Below, in pieces: positions 27,841 through 37,767 of a DNA stretch of 64,000 nucleotides (the stretch's first letter is position 1; every line of letters starts with the position of its first letter). The notes beneath the pieces are model-generated. The model made no database searches. It saw nothing but the letters and a program-made list of their open reading frames with translations, and was not told the DNA's origin. Location: contig QEXX01000016.1 of the NCBI GenBank assembly GCA_003130835.1, forward strand, positions 43,950 to 107,949, read 5' to 3'. Source of the DNA: Anaerolineae bacterium (lineage in GTDB: Bacteria > Chloroflexota > Anaerolineae > Anaerolineales > UBA4823). Made by a program: the position numbers and the translations under genes.

Positions 27841-28506
27841 TTACCCCATTTTGACCACAATATCCGAAAGAATGTTTGCTGCCTCATCGCCGCGATCGGC
27901 CGCGTTGGATAGGTGGCGATAGGTTTCACGGTATTTCAACATTTCGACAATGTGTTCTGCATCCTTGGGCTGATGAAACAAATCCGCCAACGCTTCCCGA
28001 TAGAGCCGTTCGACTTGATTTTCGATCTGTTTGGCACGCACAGCGTGGCTCATGGTCACGCTGCTGTGATCCGAAAGCCGCTGAACGCCCAAATGCACTT
28101 CTGAAGCCATTTTCGCTAACCGCTGCCCGATCTCCAACATATAATCATTCGGATTCACTTCGAGGATCTCCATCTCAACCGTAGTCGTATAGGCGTAGTC
28201 CAACATATCATCAATCGCTCGAGAGAGGGCATGGATATCCTCGCGGTCAAACGGCGTGACAAAGGTACGGTTCAATTCATCGATGAGAATGCGACGAATC
28301 TCATCGGCTGTTTCTTCTAATTTACTAACAGCCTCAGCATTCTTTTCGTTGGGATCCTTAAAGTAATCTACCAAGGCGCGCATCCCTTCCTCGGTCAAGG
28401 CCGCTTGTTGAATCAAAAGTTCAACAAACCGGTCGGGTTTTTGTTTGAATAAGTTTTTTAAGGACAATTTTTTCCACAAAGGTGTACTTTTTTTCATGCC
28501 AATCAC
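27841..28506 (-). CDS. DUF47 (PhoU-like) phosphate transport regulator
   Basis: 221 aa; LEETADEIRRILIDELNRTFVTPFDREDIHALSRAIDDMLDY. Confidence 0.95.
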   Translation of the reverse strand: MIGMKKSTPLWKKLSLKNLFKQKPDRFVELLIQQAALTEEGMRALVDYFKDPNEKNAEAVSKLEETADEIRRILIDELNRTFVTPFDREDIHALSRAIDDMLDYAYTTTVEMEILEVNPNDYMLEIGQRLAKMASEVHLGVQRLSDHSSVTMSHAVRAKQIENQVERLYREALADLFHQPKDAEHIVEMLKYRETYRHLSNAADRGDEAANILSDIVVKMG

Positions 28507-28519
28507 CTCATTCGATACC

Positions 28520-29512
28520 TTATAGGATGGAATTTAAGAACGCATAGAAGAGAGCACCCAGCAAACCAGAGAAAGGAATGGTCAAAATCCAAGCAATAAC
28601 AATCTGCCAGGCAACTCCCCAACGCACTTTTTGAATCCGCTCAGCCGAGCCAACCCCCACAATGGAAGAACTAATGACTTGAGTTGTGCTGACCGGCGCG
28701 CCGAGCAGGGCAGCTCCGAGAATCACCGCCGCACTTGCCATTTGAGAAGAAAAGGCATGCACCGGCCGGATGCGATAAAACTTCCCCCCCATCGTGCGGA
28801 TTAACCGCCAACCGCCTAAGGCTGTCCCTAAGGCAATGGATGCAGCACAAGCCTCAATCACCCAATTGGGCACATGGAAGGTAGGAATCGCCCCGAAAGC
28901 AACCAAACCTAGGGTCAGGATGCCCATGGTTTTTTGCGCATCGTTGGTGCCATGGCTCAAGCCTAAAGCAACTGCCGTCACCCACTGGGCGCGTTTGAAG
29001 AACGTGTTTATCGCAGGGGAGGTTACCTTGCCAACTTGTAAGGTCAAGCGCATGAAAATCCAGCCCATCACTAAACCAATCAAAGGAGAGACAAAAAGGC
29101 CAACCAGCACCTTTTCCATCCCCTCAAAGCGAATCACACTCACGCCATACCCCATGATCGCTGCGCCGACAAAGCCCCCAATCAAGGCGTGCGAAGAACT
29201 GGAAGGTATCCCAAACCACCAGGTCAAGATATTCCACAGAATGGCTGCCAGCAAAGCCGCCATAGCTACAGGCACCGTGACTGCCGGGCTTTCTAACACC
29301 TCATTGCCAATGGTCGTAGCAACCGCTACCCCAAATAAAAAAGGGCCAACCAAGTTCGACAGGGAAGCAATAGCTAAGGCTGTCACCGGCTTCATGGCTC
29401 GGGAGGCAATCGCAGTGGCAACCACGTTGGCGCTATCGTGGAATCCATTGAGAAAGTCAAAAGTCAAAGCTACGATGACGAAAAGAATCAACAAAGGGTT
29501 CACGTTTTGCAC
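28520..29512 (-). CDS. PiT-family inorganic phosphate transporter
   Basis: 330 aa; FLNGFHDSANVVATAIASRAM and LGLSHGTNDAQKTMGI signatures. Confidence 0.97.
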   Translation of the reverse strand: MQNVNPLLILFVIVALTFDFLNGFHDSANVVATAIASRAMKPVTALAIASLSNLVGPFLFGVAVATTIGNEVLESPAVTVPVAMAALLAAILWNILTWWFGIPSSSSHALIGGFVGAAIMGYGVSVIRFEGMEKVLVGLFVSPLIGLVMGWIFMRLTLQVGKVTSPAINTFFKRAQWVTAVALGLSHGTNDAQKTMGILTLGLVAFGAIPTFHVPNWVIEACAASIALGTALGGWRLIRTMGGKFYRIRPVHAFSSQMASAAVILGAALLGAPVSTTQVISSSIVGVGSAERIQKVRWGVAWQIVIAWILTIPFSGLLGALFYAFLNSIL

Positions 29513-29611
29513 CTGATTTCATTGATCTGGTTATAAATTCCAATTATACACTATTTTGTTAATGATATTAAGGGTTATTAATAAGAATTTCAAGAATTTA
29601 ATAGTTGTTAA

Positions 29612-29657
29612 TTTGCAAACGATAAAATAAGCTAAGATGAAACAAAGCGTTTGCAAA
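29612..29657. promoter_or_regulatory. candidate operator: two TTTGCAAA palindromes in inverted arrangement
   Basis: TTTGCAAACG (29612-29621) and its exact reverse complement CGTTTGCAAA (29648-29657) in the divergent intergenic region. Confidence 0.4.
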
Positions 29658-29868
29658 CCGATCTCTTTAGGGTTCTTTGCAGTTCGTCAAATTCTAATGT
29701 TTTATTAATTTATGATGACAACAATTGAGTTTATGATTGGGTAATTTGTATCCTATTTATCCATGATCAACAAGGAGGTGTCCCCATTGAATTATTCCAG
29801 ATGTAAGAGAAGACAAGTATCTTTCCATAATAATTTATTCAACTGTTCCGTCAAAGGAGTGTAACCTA

Positions 29869-30954
29869 ATGAAAAAGCTCTATTCCCTTATCTACGCCAA
29901 GAGACAATGGGGACTATTTTTGTTTATCTTCGCTTCTGCGCTTGTCATCACGGCCTGCGGCCCGGACAAAACCATCGGTTACCAAGGCCACCTGACCGAT
30001 TCATCTGGCAATCCCATTAATGGAAATGTATCGATTACTTTTCGATTATGGACATGTGAATCATGTACTACCAGCGGAGACAAAGTCTTTGAAAAAACGG
30101 CTACCGTTAATGTGGTCAACGGGCTATTTAACTATTCCATCGGAAGTGATGTTGTAGACGCCTACAATCGTAACGGCCTTGATCCAGCAATCTTCGCCCA
30201 ACCACTCTGGCTAGAGTTAGTCGTAGGCGGCCAAACACTCACCCCGCGTCAGAAATTGGTCGGTGCGCCTTATGCTATGAGCCTGGCAGGAGGTGCCGTA
30301 ATAGGCTCAGCCCATGAAGGAGATGGTGCAGGAGGTTCAGATACGACCGATATTAACTACGGCTCCTTAACCGTAGGTGCCGGTGGCGGTGGAACCGCAC
30401 TGGTTCTCGGCGTACTCCAAGGCGGCCCCGGTGATCTGATTCGCGGTTGTAGTGCTGCCTTAGTCGCTGGACGAACATGTCCGGATCTAGAATTCCGAGT
30501 AACCAAAACAGGAAATGTCACAGCCGATGGTTCATTTACCGGTGGTGGCGCTGATTTTGCTGAATTGATAGCCATTGACCCGCAGGCAGGGGAAGTGGAA
30601 CCCGGCGATGTCCTGGTCATTAGCCCTAATCTCGATCGGGCGGTTACGCTGGCAAACGAGCCTTATTCCACCGCAATTGCTGGTGTCTATTCGACCGAAC
30701 CGGGGTTTGTCGGTGGAGGGGGAGCAGAAGAACTAACGGATAACCGTATTCCGGTGGCGATTGTGGGCATTGTGCCGGTGAAAGTCTCAGCCGAGAACGG
30801 GCCAATTCAGCGGGGAGATTTGCTTACCTCCGCTTCCTTGCCCGGACATGCCATGAAAGCCACAGAGTACATTCCCGGCGCAATTCTTGGCAAAGCCATG
30901 GGCGAATTGCAAAGCGGCACAGGAGTGATTCTCGTCCTTCTCTTACTCAAATAG
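29869..30954 (+). CDS. secreted lipoprotein with a tail-fibre/peptidase-G2-like C-terminal region
   Basis: 361 aa; lipobox-like VITAC; N-term IGYQGHLTDSSGNPINGNVSITFRLW; C-term VPVKVSAENGPIQRGDLLTSASLPGHAMKAT...GAILGKAMGELQSGTGVILVLL; SD AAGGAG. Confidence 0.7.
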   Translation: MKKLYSLIYAKRQWGLFLFIFASALVITACGPDKTIGYQGHLTDSSGNPINGNVSITFRLWTCESCTTSGDKVFEKTATVNVVNGLFNYSIGSDVVDAYNRNGLDPAIFAQPLWLELVVGGQTLTPRQKLVGAPYAMSLAGGAVIGSAHEGDGAGGSDTTDINYGSLTVGAGGGGTALVLGVLQGGPGDLIRGCSAALVAGRTCPDLEFRVTKTGNVTADGSFTGGGADFAELIAIDPQAGEVEPGDVLVISPNLDRAVTLANEPYSTAIAGVYSTEPGFVGGGGAEELTDNRIPVAIVGIVPVKVSAENGPIQRGDLLTSASLPGHAMKATEYIPGAILGKAMGELQSGTGVILVLLLLK

Positions 30955-30964
30955 GAGTAGGAAG

Positions 30965-31264
30965 ATGAAATCCAAATGGACAAAGCAATTCATGCTCTTC
31001 CTGTTGCTGCTGATCCTTCTTGGCGTCCCCCTTGCAACCGCAGCCATGAGCACAGCCAGTTACAACCTGATCAGCAGTTCGTTTCAAGGTGGAGGAACGA
31101 GTGGAGGAATTTCGACCTCCAGTGGCTTCCGGCTTGAAGGATCGTTTGGAAGTGCGATCCTCGTATCCAGCACAAGCTCATCTTACAAGGCTTGTAGTGG
31201 CTTCATTTGCAGCGGACTAGGTCTGCATTACCAAGTATTCCTCCCCCTTATTCTCAGACAATAA
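30965..31264 (+). CDS. small secreted protein with C-terminal FLPLILRQ tail
   Basis: 99 aa; signal peptide MKSKWTKQFMLFLLLLILLGVPLATAA; 10 bp after the lipoprotein gene. Confidence 0.7.
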   Translation: MKSKWTKQFMLFLLLLILLGVPLATAAMSTASYNLISSSFQGGGTSGGISTSSGFRLEGSFGSAILVSSTSSSYKACSGFICSGLGLHYQVFLPLILRQ

Positions 31265-31277
31265 GGTTTATTGCCAC

Positions 31278-31317
31278 GATAAAAGTAGGTCGAAATTCCT
31301 TTCGACCTACTTTTATC
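31278..31317. repeat. palindromic repeat copy 1 / bidirectional terminator
   Basis: GATAAAAGTAGGTCGAAA-TTCC-TTTCGACCTACTTTTATC, perfect 18-bp stem between convergent genes; core shared with 35667-35698. Confidence 0.85.
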
Positions 31318-31339
31318 CTTCAATCCACCAATCGATCTC

Positions 31340-32410
31340 TCAGGCCGGCTGTTGTTGCAGCACCAGCACTGCTTCTTTCGAACAAGTGATTTCCGTTGGA
31401 TCACCGATGTTGGGCAAGGTAAGATAGGGATTGTTGAAGGTGTCCATATAAAAAACGCTTTCGCCTAACTTGACCTGAATGCGCACAATCGATCCCAAAA
31501 AAGTAATGTTCTTGATCGTGCCCGTCAGGATATTTGCCTTTCGCCCTTCGTGGGCAAAACTCAACCGCTCAGGACGAATAGCCACCATAATTCTGTCACC
31601 GTTACGGTAACCTTCTAACTTATCAGCCGTATGCACTTGTTGTCCATCAAAGCGCAATAAGCCATCCTTGACATCCACGATCTCCGCCAAGACCGCATTC
31701 AAGGTTCCGACAAACTGAGCCACAAATTCCGTTTGGGGGAAATTGTAGATTTGGAACGGTGTACCGACCTGTTCGATGCGGGCGTTGTTCATCACTACTA
31801 CCCGATCGGAGATCGAAAGAGCTTCTTCTTGGTCATGCGTGACGTAAATGGTCGTGATTCCCAACTCTTGTTGGATGGCGCGAATCTCGGCGCGCAGGGA
31901 GACGCGGATTTTTGCGTCCAAGGCTGAAAGCGGCTCATCGAGCAGCAAAACTTCAGGGTGCATCGCCAGGGCACGCGCCAAGGCAACCCGCTGTTGTTGA
32001 CCGCCGGACAATTGATGCGGATAGCGGTTTTCAAAGCCCGGCATATGAATTAACTCTAACATTTCTTTCACCCGCTGCTCGATTTCTTCTTTGGGTTTTT
32101 TGGCAATTTTCAAGCCGAAACCGATGTTGCCGGCTACGGTCATATTGGGAAAAAGCGCATAGGCTTGAAAGACCATGCCCACCGGGCGTTGGTTGGGCGG
32201 AGTAAAGGTCATATCTTTGCCGTCAATGATGATTTGTCCCTCTGAAGGCACTTCAAAACCAGCTACCATGCGCAACGTCGTTGTTTTTCCACATCCACTC
32301 GGGCCGAGAAAGGATACCAACTCCCCTTTTTCAACCTTAAGGTCGAAGTCTTTAACCGCTGTTGTCTTGCCAAAATATTTACTGACATTGTTGATTTCTA
32401 GGAATGCCAT
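31340..32410 (-). CDS. ABC transporter ATP-binding protein (PotA/FbpC type)
   Basis: ORF trimmed to MAFLEINNVSKYFGK; Walker A GPSGCGKTT, signature LSGGQQQR, Walker B VLLLDEPLSALD. Confidence 0.95.
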   Translation of the reverse strand: MAFLEINNVSKYFGKTTAVKDFDLKVEKGELVSFLGPSGCGKTTTLRMVAGFEVPSEGQIIIDGKDMTFTPPNQRPVGMVFQAYALFPNMTVAGNIGFGLKIAKKPKEEIEQRVKEMLELIHMPGFENRYPHQLSGGQQQRVALARALAMHPEVLLLDEPLSALDAKIRVSLRAEIRAIQQELGITTIYVTHDQEEALSISDRVVVMNNARIEQVGTPFQIYNFPQTEFVAQFVGTLNAVLAEIVDVKDGLLRFDGQQVHTADKLEGYRNGDRIMVAIRPERLSFAHEGRKANILTGTIKNITFLGSIVRIQVKLGESVFYMDTFNNPYLTLPNIGDPTEITCSKEAVLVLQQQPA

Positions 32411-32426
32411 GTTTGACTCTCCAAGG

Positions 32427-33218
32427 TTAGTGTCCGACAGCAATTTCTTCAGCCCTGCCGGCTCCGCGCCCAAGCCATTGAATCAGCATCATCATCGACC
32501 AGGTAATGAAGAAGCTCATCAAGGATAGTGCCTGAGGCGTATAGGCGCGCATTGATCCGATCTCCTCTAAGTAGGTTGCAAAGGCGGGCCAGGAGAGCAA
32601 GGATGCAAACACAAACTCTCCCATGACAATGGCAAACGTCAGAAACACCCCACTTAGGATCGCCACGCGGATATTGGGAAAGATGACTTGGGTAATGATG
32701 GTACCCCAGCCAGCCCCAAGGCTCAAGGCTGCTTCGGTTAGCGTACGGATGTCAATGGCGCGTAAGCCGGCGTCCACCGATCGAAACATATACGGCAAGG
32801 AGAGCACGATATAGCCGGCGATTAGAGGAATCGGTGTCGAGGTCAGCACCAGCGGCGGTGACCCATACAAACGAATTAGCCCAAAGGTTAGCACCACAGC
32901 CGGCGTAACAAAGGGCATCAAGGTAATAAACTCCACAATCGGGCGCGCTTTGGGCAATCGCCAATGAACCCAATAGGCGGTTGGGACAACCAAAATCAAG
33001 CTGAATAAGATGGTCAATACAGCCCAGAGGACCGAATATCCAAAATTGTAATAAAATTTCGGATCCTGGAAGGCTACCCGATAGGCCTCAAAGGAATAGA
33101 CGCCCTTTTTCATCCTTAAGCTGAACTCGAAGGTAGAGAAGAGGGGCAGGAAAAAGTAAATGATCCCCAAAATAAAGATGATCCAGGCGAAGAGATTGAC
33201 GCGTTTCATTTTAACCAC
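32427..33218 (-). CDS. ABC transporter permease (PotC type)
   Basis: 263 aa; EAALSLGAGWGTIITQVIFPNIRVAILSG EAA motif. Confidence 0.93.
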   Translation of the reverse strand: MVKMKRVNLFAWIIFILGIIYFFLPLFSTFEFSLRMKKGVYSFEAYRVAFQDPKFYYNFGYSVLWAVLTILFSLILVVPTAYWVHWRLPKARPIVEFITLMPFVTPAVVLTFGLIRLYGSPPLVLTSTPIPLIAGYIVLSLPYMFRSVDAGLRAIDIRTLTEAALSLGAGWGTIITQVIFPNIRVAILSGVFLTFAIVMGEFVFASLLSWPAFATYLEEIGSMRAYTPQALSLMSFFITWSMMMLIQWLGRGAGRAEEIAVGH

Positions 33219-34129
33219 CTCGAGGCGCGGCGTTGTAAGGAAACATATCCCACCATCGTCAAAGACATAATGATGATCATTCCAAGTGCTAAGGCATTGC
33301 CCAGACCTGGGTTATACAAAACATCCCCTTGGATTTGGGCACCAATTAAGATCGTCACCAAGTTAATAAAACTGCCTGAGAAAGCATAAGCCGTTGCATA
33401 AGCACCAAAGGCATTCCCAAACAGCAAAATCATCGTACCCAGTAAAGTGGGCATAAGGATCGGCAAGGCGACATACCGCCAGTAATGTATCTCAGTTCCG
33501 CCCAAGTTCTCACAGGCTTCGCGCCATTCACGACGTAAACCATCCAAGGCCGGCGCCATGATGAGCACCATTAAAGGAAATTGGAAGTACATATAAACGA
33601 CGCTCAAACCGTAGATGTTATAGATCGTAAAGCCCTTGGCATGAATATCCACATTGAGAAGATCTTCGATCAGTCGGGTTACTAATCCGGCATTGCCGAT
33701 GGTAGCCACAAAGGCAAAAGCAAGGGGCACACCAGCGAAATTGGATGCAACCCCAGAAAAGGTTAGCAAGAAGGAACGCAAGATACGGGGTAATCCTCCC
33801 ATAATCACCGAGTAAGCCAAGAGAAAGCCAAAAATGCCGCCTCCCACAGCCGTGATAAAACTGATTGTCAAGCTCGTCCGATAAGCGTTAATGATATCTT
33901 TGACCGTAAAAAGAGCGATAATGTTATCGAAGGTAAAATTGCCGCTTCGATCCTGAAAACTTCGAACAACAATCGAAGCCGAAGGCAAGAACAGGAACAT
34001 CACCGCAAAGATTAAGAAAGGTAACAAACCCAGCCAAGCCATCCAATCCGAGCCAAAGCGTTGGGGGCGCGCCGGTGACGCGCCCCCTTCCTTTTGGCGT
34101 GTCTCTATATTCTTGACAACGCCTAACAT
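33206..34129 (-). CDS. ABC transporter permease (PotB type)
   Basis: 307 aa; EACENLGGTEIHYWRYVALPILMPTLLG EAA motif. Confidence 0.93.
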   Translation of the reverse strand: MLGVVKNIETRQKEGGASPARPQRFGSDWMAWLGLLPFLIFAVMFLFLPSASIVVRSFQDRSGNFTFDNIIALFTVKDIINAYRTSLTISFITAVGGGIFGFLLAYSVIMGGLPRILRSFLLTFSGVASNFAGVPLAFAFVATIGNAGLVTRLIEDLLNVDIHAKGFTIYNIYGLSVVYMYFQFPLMVLIMAPALDGLRREWREACENLGGTEIHYWRYVALPILMPTLLGTMILLFGNAFGAYATAYAFSGSFINLVTILIGAQIQGDVLYNPGLGNALALGMIIIMSLTMVGYVSLQRRASRWLK

Positions 34130-34131
34130 CC

Positions 34132-35289
34132 TTACTCTCCGTAAACGACCTTACGCCAGTTTTCGGTGATGTAGGTCTTAACTTCGGTCAGTTCCTCGAC
34201 AGAAAGGAAAACGGCTTTCTCGTAGGCTTCGGCGGGTGGTAGTTTGTCAAGCAGTTCTTGTGGAATGACACCGCGTTTCACCATATCATTAAAGCGAATT
34301 GGGTGAGCATAACCCTTGAGATAGATGAGTTGCCCTTCGTCTGACATAACGAATTCCCACCACAGGCGGGCAGCATAAGGATGCGGGGCATAGGCGCTGA
34401 TGCCGCCCGCATACGGACCACCCACGACACCCGTCTTTGGCACGATAATCTCCAGTTCGGGGTTGCCGGCTAGCGCATCACGGTTCGCCAGAGCCAAATA
34501 GTCCCACTCGATCGTCACAGGGGTCTCGCCTTGGGCAATCCGACCTTGATCAGCAATCACCGGGATGAAGTTCCCCTTGGCGTTCATTTCTTTCCAGAAT
34601 TCCAAGCCGGCTTGCGGCGCCGCCTTGATATCACCATTCGCCATGGATAGGCCTGCGGCGAATACCGTCATAACCGCCTCATTGGATTTCAACACATCGC
34701 CAGCCATGGCAACTTTGTTCTTATATTCCGGCTTGAGCAGATCTGGCCAGTCTTCAGGGATCGGAATCTGTGGATCTTTAATGACCTCGAATGTTAGAAC
34801 ACCATAATATTCAGCCCACCAATAGCCCTCCGGGTCTTTCAACGGGATGCTATCCCACGTTGCCACTTTGTACTTCGCAACCAACCCTTCTTCTTTGGCG
34901 ATCTTGGTATAGGCAATCCCGATATCGATCACATCCGGGGCTTGAGGGCCCTTGCTGTCTTTATTGGCGCGAATGGCTTCCAATTCATCAGCAGAACCGG
35001 CATCAGGGTTTAATTCGTTGATCGAGATACCATATTTCTTTTTGAAGGTATCCAACATTTCGCCATAGTTTGCCCAGTCATGGGGCAGGGCGATGGTGGT
35101 CAGGTTCTTGCCCTCGACTTCAACCGCTTTGATCAATTCTTCTAATGGAATAGTCTCACCACTGGTCAGGTCAGGCAGCTTGACCTCAGGCGGGGGCGTC
35201 GCTTGCGGTGCACACGAAGCCAATACGGCCGCCCCACCAGCTAGGCCGGTCAATTTTAAGAATTCACGTCGGGAAATTTTGCGATCCAT
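34132..35289 (-). CDS. ABC transporter substrate-binding lipoprotein, Tat-type signal
   Basis: 385 aa; MDRKISRREFLKLTGLAGGAAVLASCAPQ; heads the permease/ATPase operon. Confidence 0.93.
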   Translation of the reverse strand: MDRKISRREFLKLTGLAGGAAVLASCAPQATPPPEVKLPDLTSGETIPLEELIKAVEVEGKNLTTIALPHDWANYGEMLDTFKKKYGISINELNPDAGSADELEAIRANKDSKGPQAPDVIDIGIAYTKIAKEEGLVAKYKVATWDSIPLKDPEGYWWAEYYGVLTFEVIKDPQIPIPEDWPDLLKPEYKNKVAMAGDVLKSNEAVMTVFAAGLSMANGDIKAAPQAGLEFWKEMNAKGNFIPVIADQGRIAQGETPVTIEWDYLALANRDALAGNPELEIIVPKTGVVGGPYAGGISAYAPHPYAARLWWEFVMSDEGQLIYLKGYAHPIRFNDMVKRGVIPQELLDKLPPAEAYEKAVFLSVEELTEVKTYITENWRKVVYGE

Positions 35290-35666
35290 CTTATCCTCCA
35301 GTTTGTTTGGGTTAGTTTAAAAAACATGCTCGCAGGAAAGGCAAATTTGGGCTTACTCCGATAGCCTCTACCACCTCCTTTCTAATATCGTCGCATGACC
35401 AATTCAGATGCATGAATCTTCTTGGACTTGATGGGGATTTTGAAATTGATCAAATTTGTTTAATGGAATTTCTCTTTATTAAGGTTTCTTAATTGTTATA
35501 ATTTTATCATAATCTAAAGCCAATGTCAATTTCAGTAATCCTCCTGATGATGCATTTTGCAAAGTAGTGTTCGGAATTCTAGCTCATCCTGCTTGAGTCA
35601 AATTAAGGTCTTTGTAAAGATGTTGTAAACAAGCCTTAATAAGCAATTTTGCTAAGATTAAGAAAA

Positions 35667-35698
35667 GAAGTAGGTCGAAATGAATTTCGACCTACTTC
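35667..35698 (-). repeat. palindromic repeat copy 2 / terminator downstream of APC permease
   Basis: GAAGTAGGTCGAAA-TGAA-TTTCGACCTACTTC; minus strand continues TTTTCTTAAT; same core as 31278-31317. Confidence 0.85.
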
Positions 35699-35705
35699 AA
35701 AAATT

Positions 35706-37586
35706 CTACTCAACCGGAATCTCTTTGTAAACTTTCTCGACGTCAATGCCTTGGCGGCGTCGGTACAAGTTGAAGCCGAAGTAGATCGCCGCCGCAAGCA
35801 GGTAGTTAAAGAGCATGAAGAGCATGGAGCTGACATTTGACCACCCAATGGCGTAGTAAGGAAAGTCAAAGGGCGGCACATGCGGATCCCACAACCATTC
35901 GATCAATAGCCAGTCCAAGAATCCTAGGAAGACCAACCCGGCCGTGGTCACGAGAGGCAACAATTCTCCTTTCACCAGTCGCGAACCGACATAATACAGG
36001 ATCCACAACAATAGCCCTGCATTGAACACGGTCAGTAACGAGACGACAATGACGATGAACCACGTCAGGCCGTCTGCGCCGATTGACGATAAACCACCTA
36101 ACACGCTGACCATGTACCCAAAGGAGGTGACGATCAGGTAAATCGTAGCAACGGCATACAAAATCATCACCAACCAGCCTAAGGCGGAAGGTGTCTTATA
36201 TTGAGCAATCGGTGACCCTTCAAAAATCTCTTTCTGTCGCCAGGGTAAGATAATTGCAGCTACCGTTGTACCCAAGAAGGTAACCGCAATGACCAAGGTA
36301 GCGTCTAGGGCTAAGGTTTGGAAGTTCCAAATGTTGAAGGAATAGAGGATCGAGATAATCACCGAGGGGATCACCATCAGCAAGAGCGCGTTGATCGGGG
36401 TGCGCGTGCGCGGTTCTACGGCCGACACCCACTCAGGCAACATGCGGTCAAAGGCTGCAGCGAAGATGACGCGGGTAGAGCTGAGGAAGACCGTTCCTGA
36501 CCAGCCAAACCACCATAAACTGAGCAGTAGCACCACAATAAAGTGAATTACCGGGCTTTGGCTCATAAAGGCTGCAAACAGCACTGGGTAGGGCCAAAAC
36601 GGCAAGGGAGGCGCTTGATCGGTATATCCCCAGGTGTAATTCCAGAAAGCGCCATTGGCTTTATGGTAGAAGTCCCAGCCAATGGACTTGCTGATCAGGG
36701 CAAAGAAAATTAGTGCCAAGGCAGCGGTAATGATGACTGCCCAAGCCATACCCCAGAAATTGCGCTTATAGTCATTGGCGCCGCGCACCTCACCATATAA
36801 GGTCGAACCCCAGTTGGGCCACAGGTTGAAGAAGACGATCATAGGGATCAAAGCCATGCTGGCGCCAATGGCGATGTTACCCAAAGGGGCTGCCACCGTT
36901 CCAGCCGCTTCACCAGCCTCCAAAGTGGCTTGATAGAGAATACTGCCGCTAACGCCGAAGTATTTGGCCGTAAACAGGTCTAAGTTGGTCATGAAGGTCT
37001 GCTGGTTGCCAAACAAGAGCAGCAAGAAAACAATGAACAGCCCCAACATGCCGCCGAAGAAGCAGAACTTTTGCACGCGGGCATACCACTTCATTCCAAC
37101 AGCGATGTAAATAAATACAATGAGACAAACCGCCAGACATCCTACCAGCAACCCTGTGGATGTATTGGTAAACCACAAAGCGGCATCCTTTGCGCCTAAG
37201 ATCGCTAAAATGGGGGTGAAGAAGGTATAAACCAGCATCTGACCGTACAGCGGCACCCAGAGCCAGAGGATGAACCACCAGCCGGTCACTGCCAGCAAGA
37301 AGCCAATGCCCCTCCCTAGAATACGACTTTGCCAAACGTAATCCCCTCCCGCGCGCGGCATAGCAGAGATTAAGCTTGCATAGACAATGACCTCAAAAAT
37401 GGTGAATGCACCGCCGATCACCACTGCAGTTGCCAAATTCCCCTCGAAATAGTAGCAATAGGAAAAAATGTATAAACCAAGGGTGATCAGGTTAATGGAG
37501 AAGGTGGCATAAATGAAGGCATCGAAGGTTGACCACGCTCGAACCAGGCCACTCGCTTTGCGGACAAATAATGTTACCTCACTCAT
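35706..37586 (-). CDS. APC-superfamily amino acid/amine permease
   Basis: 626 aa, about 12+ TM segments; SLISAMPRAGGDYVWQSRILG. Confidence 0.9.
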   Translation of the reverse strand: MSEVTLFVRKASGLVRAWSTFDAFIYATFSINLITLGLYIFSYCYYFEGNLATAVVIGGAFTIFEVIVYASLISAMPRAGGDYVWQSRILGRGIGFLLAVTGWWFILWLWVPLYGQMLVYTFFTPILAILGAKDAALWFTNTSTGLLVGCLAVCLIVFIYIAVGMKWYARVQKFCFFGGMLGLFIVFLLLLFGNQQTFMTNLDLFTAKYFGVSGSILYQATLEAGEAAGTVAAPLGNIAIGASMALIPMIVFFNLWPNWGSTLYGEVRGANDYKRNFWGMAWAVIITAALALIFFALISKSIGWDFYHKANGAFWNYTWGYTDQAPPLPFWPYPVLFAAFMSQSPVIHFIVVLLLSLWWFGWSGTVFLSSTRVIFAAAFDRMLPEWVSAVEPRTRTPINALLLMVIPSVIISILYSFNIWNFQTLALDATLVIAVTFLGTTVAAIILPWRQKEIFEGSPIAQYKTPSALGWLVMILYAVATIYLIVTSFGYMVSVLGGLSSIGADGLTWFIVIVVSLLTVFNAGLLLWILYYVGSRLVKGELLPLVTTAGLVFLGFLDWLLIEWLWDPHVPPFDFPYYAIGWSNVSSMLFMLFNYLLAAAIYFGFNLYRRRQGIDVEKVYKEIPVE

Positions 37587-37767
37587 TCCTATCTCCTTTC
37601 ATTGAGTTTGGAAACAACACATTGACATACGTCAAAAGCTTAGATAGACGTTTGTAAATGATGGATCAATTGCTCGATAAACACCTCCTTAGTAAAAGGA
37701 TTTCTCCTCATCCCTCCAATGAAGTCCTATGCAAAAGGCTAGAGGGGTACTCCACGACCATTCTCCT

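Noticed and set aside
27612-27929. 105-aa minus ORF in the spacer between the EamA and DUF47 genes
   Set aside because: No family resemblance, overlaps both neighbours' ends; treated as non-coding convergent spacer.
28794-29516. 240-aa plus-strand ORF
   Set aside because: Antisense to the clear PiT phosphate transporter; composition of a shadow ORF, no recognisable domain.
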